NCBI GenBank assembly: GCA_015075365.1 | Contig: JABTUN010000002.1 | Span: 124,001-188,000 of the forward strand | DNA from: Verrucomicrobiaceae bacterium | Lineage (GTDB): Bacteria; Verrucomicrobiota; Verrucomicrobiia; Verrucomicrobiales; Verrucomicrobiaceae | Direction: 5' to 3' | DNA: 64,000 nucleotides | Notes under the pieces: model-generated | What the model saw: only the letters and a program-made list of their open reading frames with translations | Told to the model about the DNA's origin: nothing | Database searches by the model: none | Shown: positions 63,967 through 64,000 of the stretch, piece by piece | Position numbering within the stretch: the stretch's first letter is position 1 | Layout of the letters: every line of letters begins with the position of its first letter | Translations under genes and position numbers: made by a program

Positions 63967-64000
63967 GGGGTGAGGGCGTGAAGGGTGCATGAGGCCAGCT

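Overview
The window is a GC-rich bacterial chromosome segment that most resembles the phylum Verrucomicrobiota (Verrucomicrobiaceae or Prosthecobacter-like). This is inferred from gene content: a PSD1/PSCyt1-type cytochrome protein, a GntR-headed LacI-type regulator, a DUF5722-type glycosidase-like protein, a VWA plus C13-peptidase pair, a collagen-like small protein and many secreted proteins of unknown role. I see no rRNA, tRNA or CRISPR array.

Layout. 1-5.3 kb is a tripartite RND efflux operon on the minus strand (adaptor, pump, outer-membrane channel cut by the window edge) with a divergent LysR regulator. 6.3-10.5 kb holds a secreted sialidase-like protein, a secreted TIM-barrel-like protein and leuB. 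10.6-13.8 kb (minus) has an ACT-domain protein, a small unknown protein and penicillin-binding protein 2. 14-20.2 kb carries three tandem paralogous MFS transporters, each followed by a strong terminator; the third is fused behind a complete Ser/Thr protein kinase and a charged coiled coil, the most unusual protein here. 20.4-34.3 kb is mixed metabolism and housekeeping: PSD1 protein, M3 peptidase, FHA/Sel1 protein, metG, thioredoxin, SpmAB-like fusion, NAD(P)HX repair enzyme and a second LysR.

34.3-38.2 kb is repeat-rich: a 934-bp tandem duplication with a degraded second copy, bracketed by a 49-bp direct repeat, then a collagen-like gene and a 21-bp repeat array. 38.4-42.5 kb is a small defence island (MmeI-like restriction-modification fusion plus a DUF4062-like predicted effector). 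42.5-48 kb has two inverted-repeat elements (one a MITE-like copy of an element at 30.7 kb), a secreted DUF5722-like protein, and a membrane VWA protein coupled to a C13-type cysteine peptidase. 48-49 kb is a class I aldolase (LsrF-like) gene broken by many frameshifts. 49.1-55.2 kb holds a GntR/LacI regulator divergent from an SDR dehydrogenase, a lone ketosynthase, a PQQ-type beta-propeller and an unknown anchored protein. uvrA (55.4-58.4 kb) carries three in-frame insertions of short palindromic repeats. It abuts an AT-rich, probably acquired, membrane-anchored STAND NTPase with leucine-rich repeats (58.4-61.5 kb). The end of the window has two unknown genes, a second and larger 21-bp repeat array and a secreted glutathione peroxidase.

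The best candidates for something undescribed are the kinase-MFS fusion, the two 21-bp palindromic arrays that stay open in several frames, the membrane STAND-LRR protein and the hairpin insertions inside uvrA. Two stretches (35.3-36.2 kb and 48.3-49.0 kb) contain so many short indels that local sequence or assembly error must be considered alongside real gene decay.
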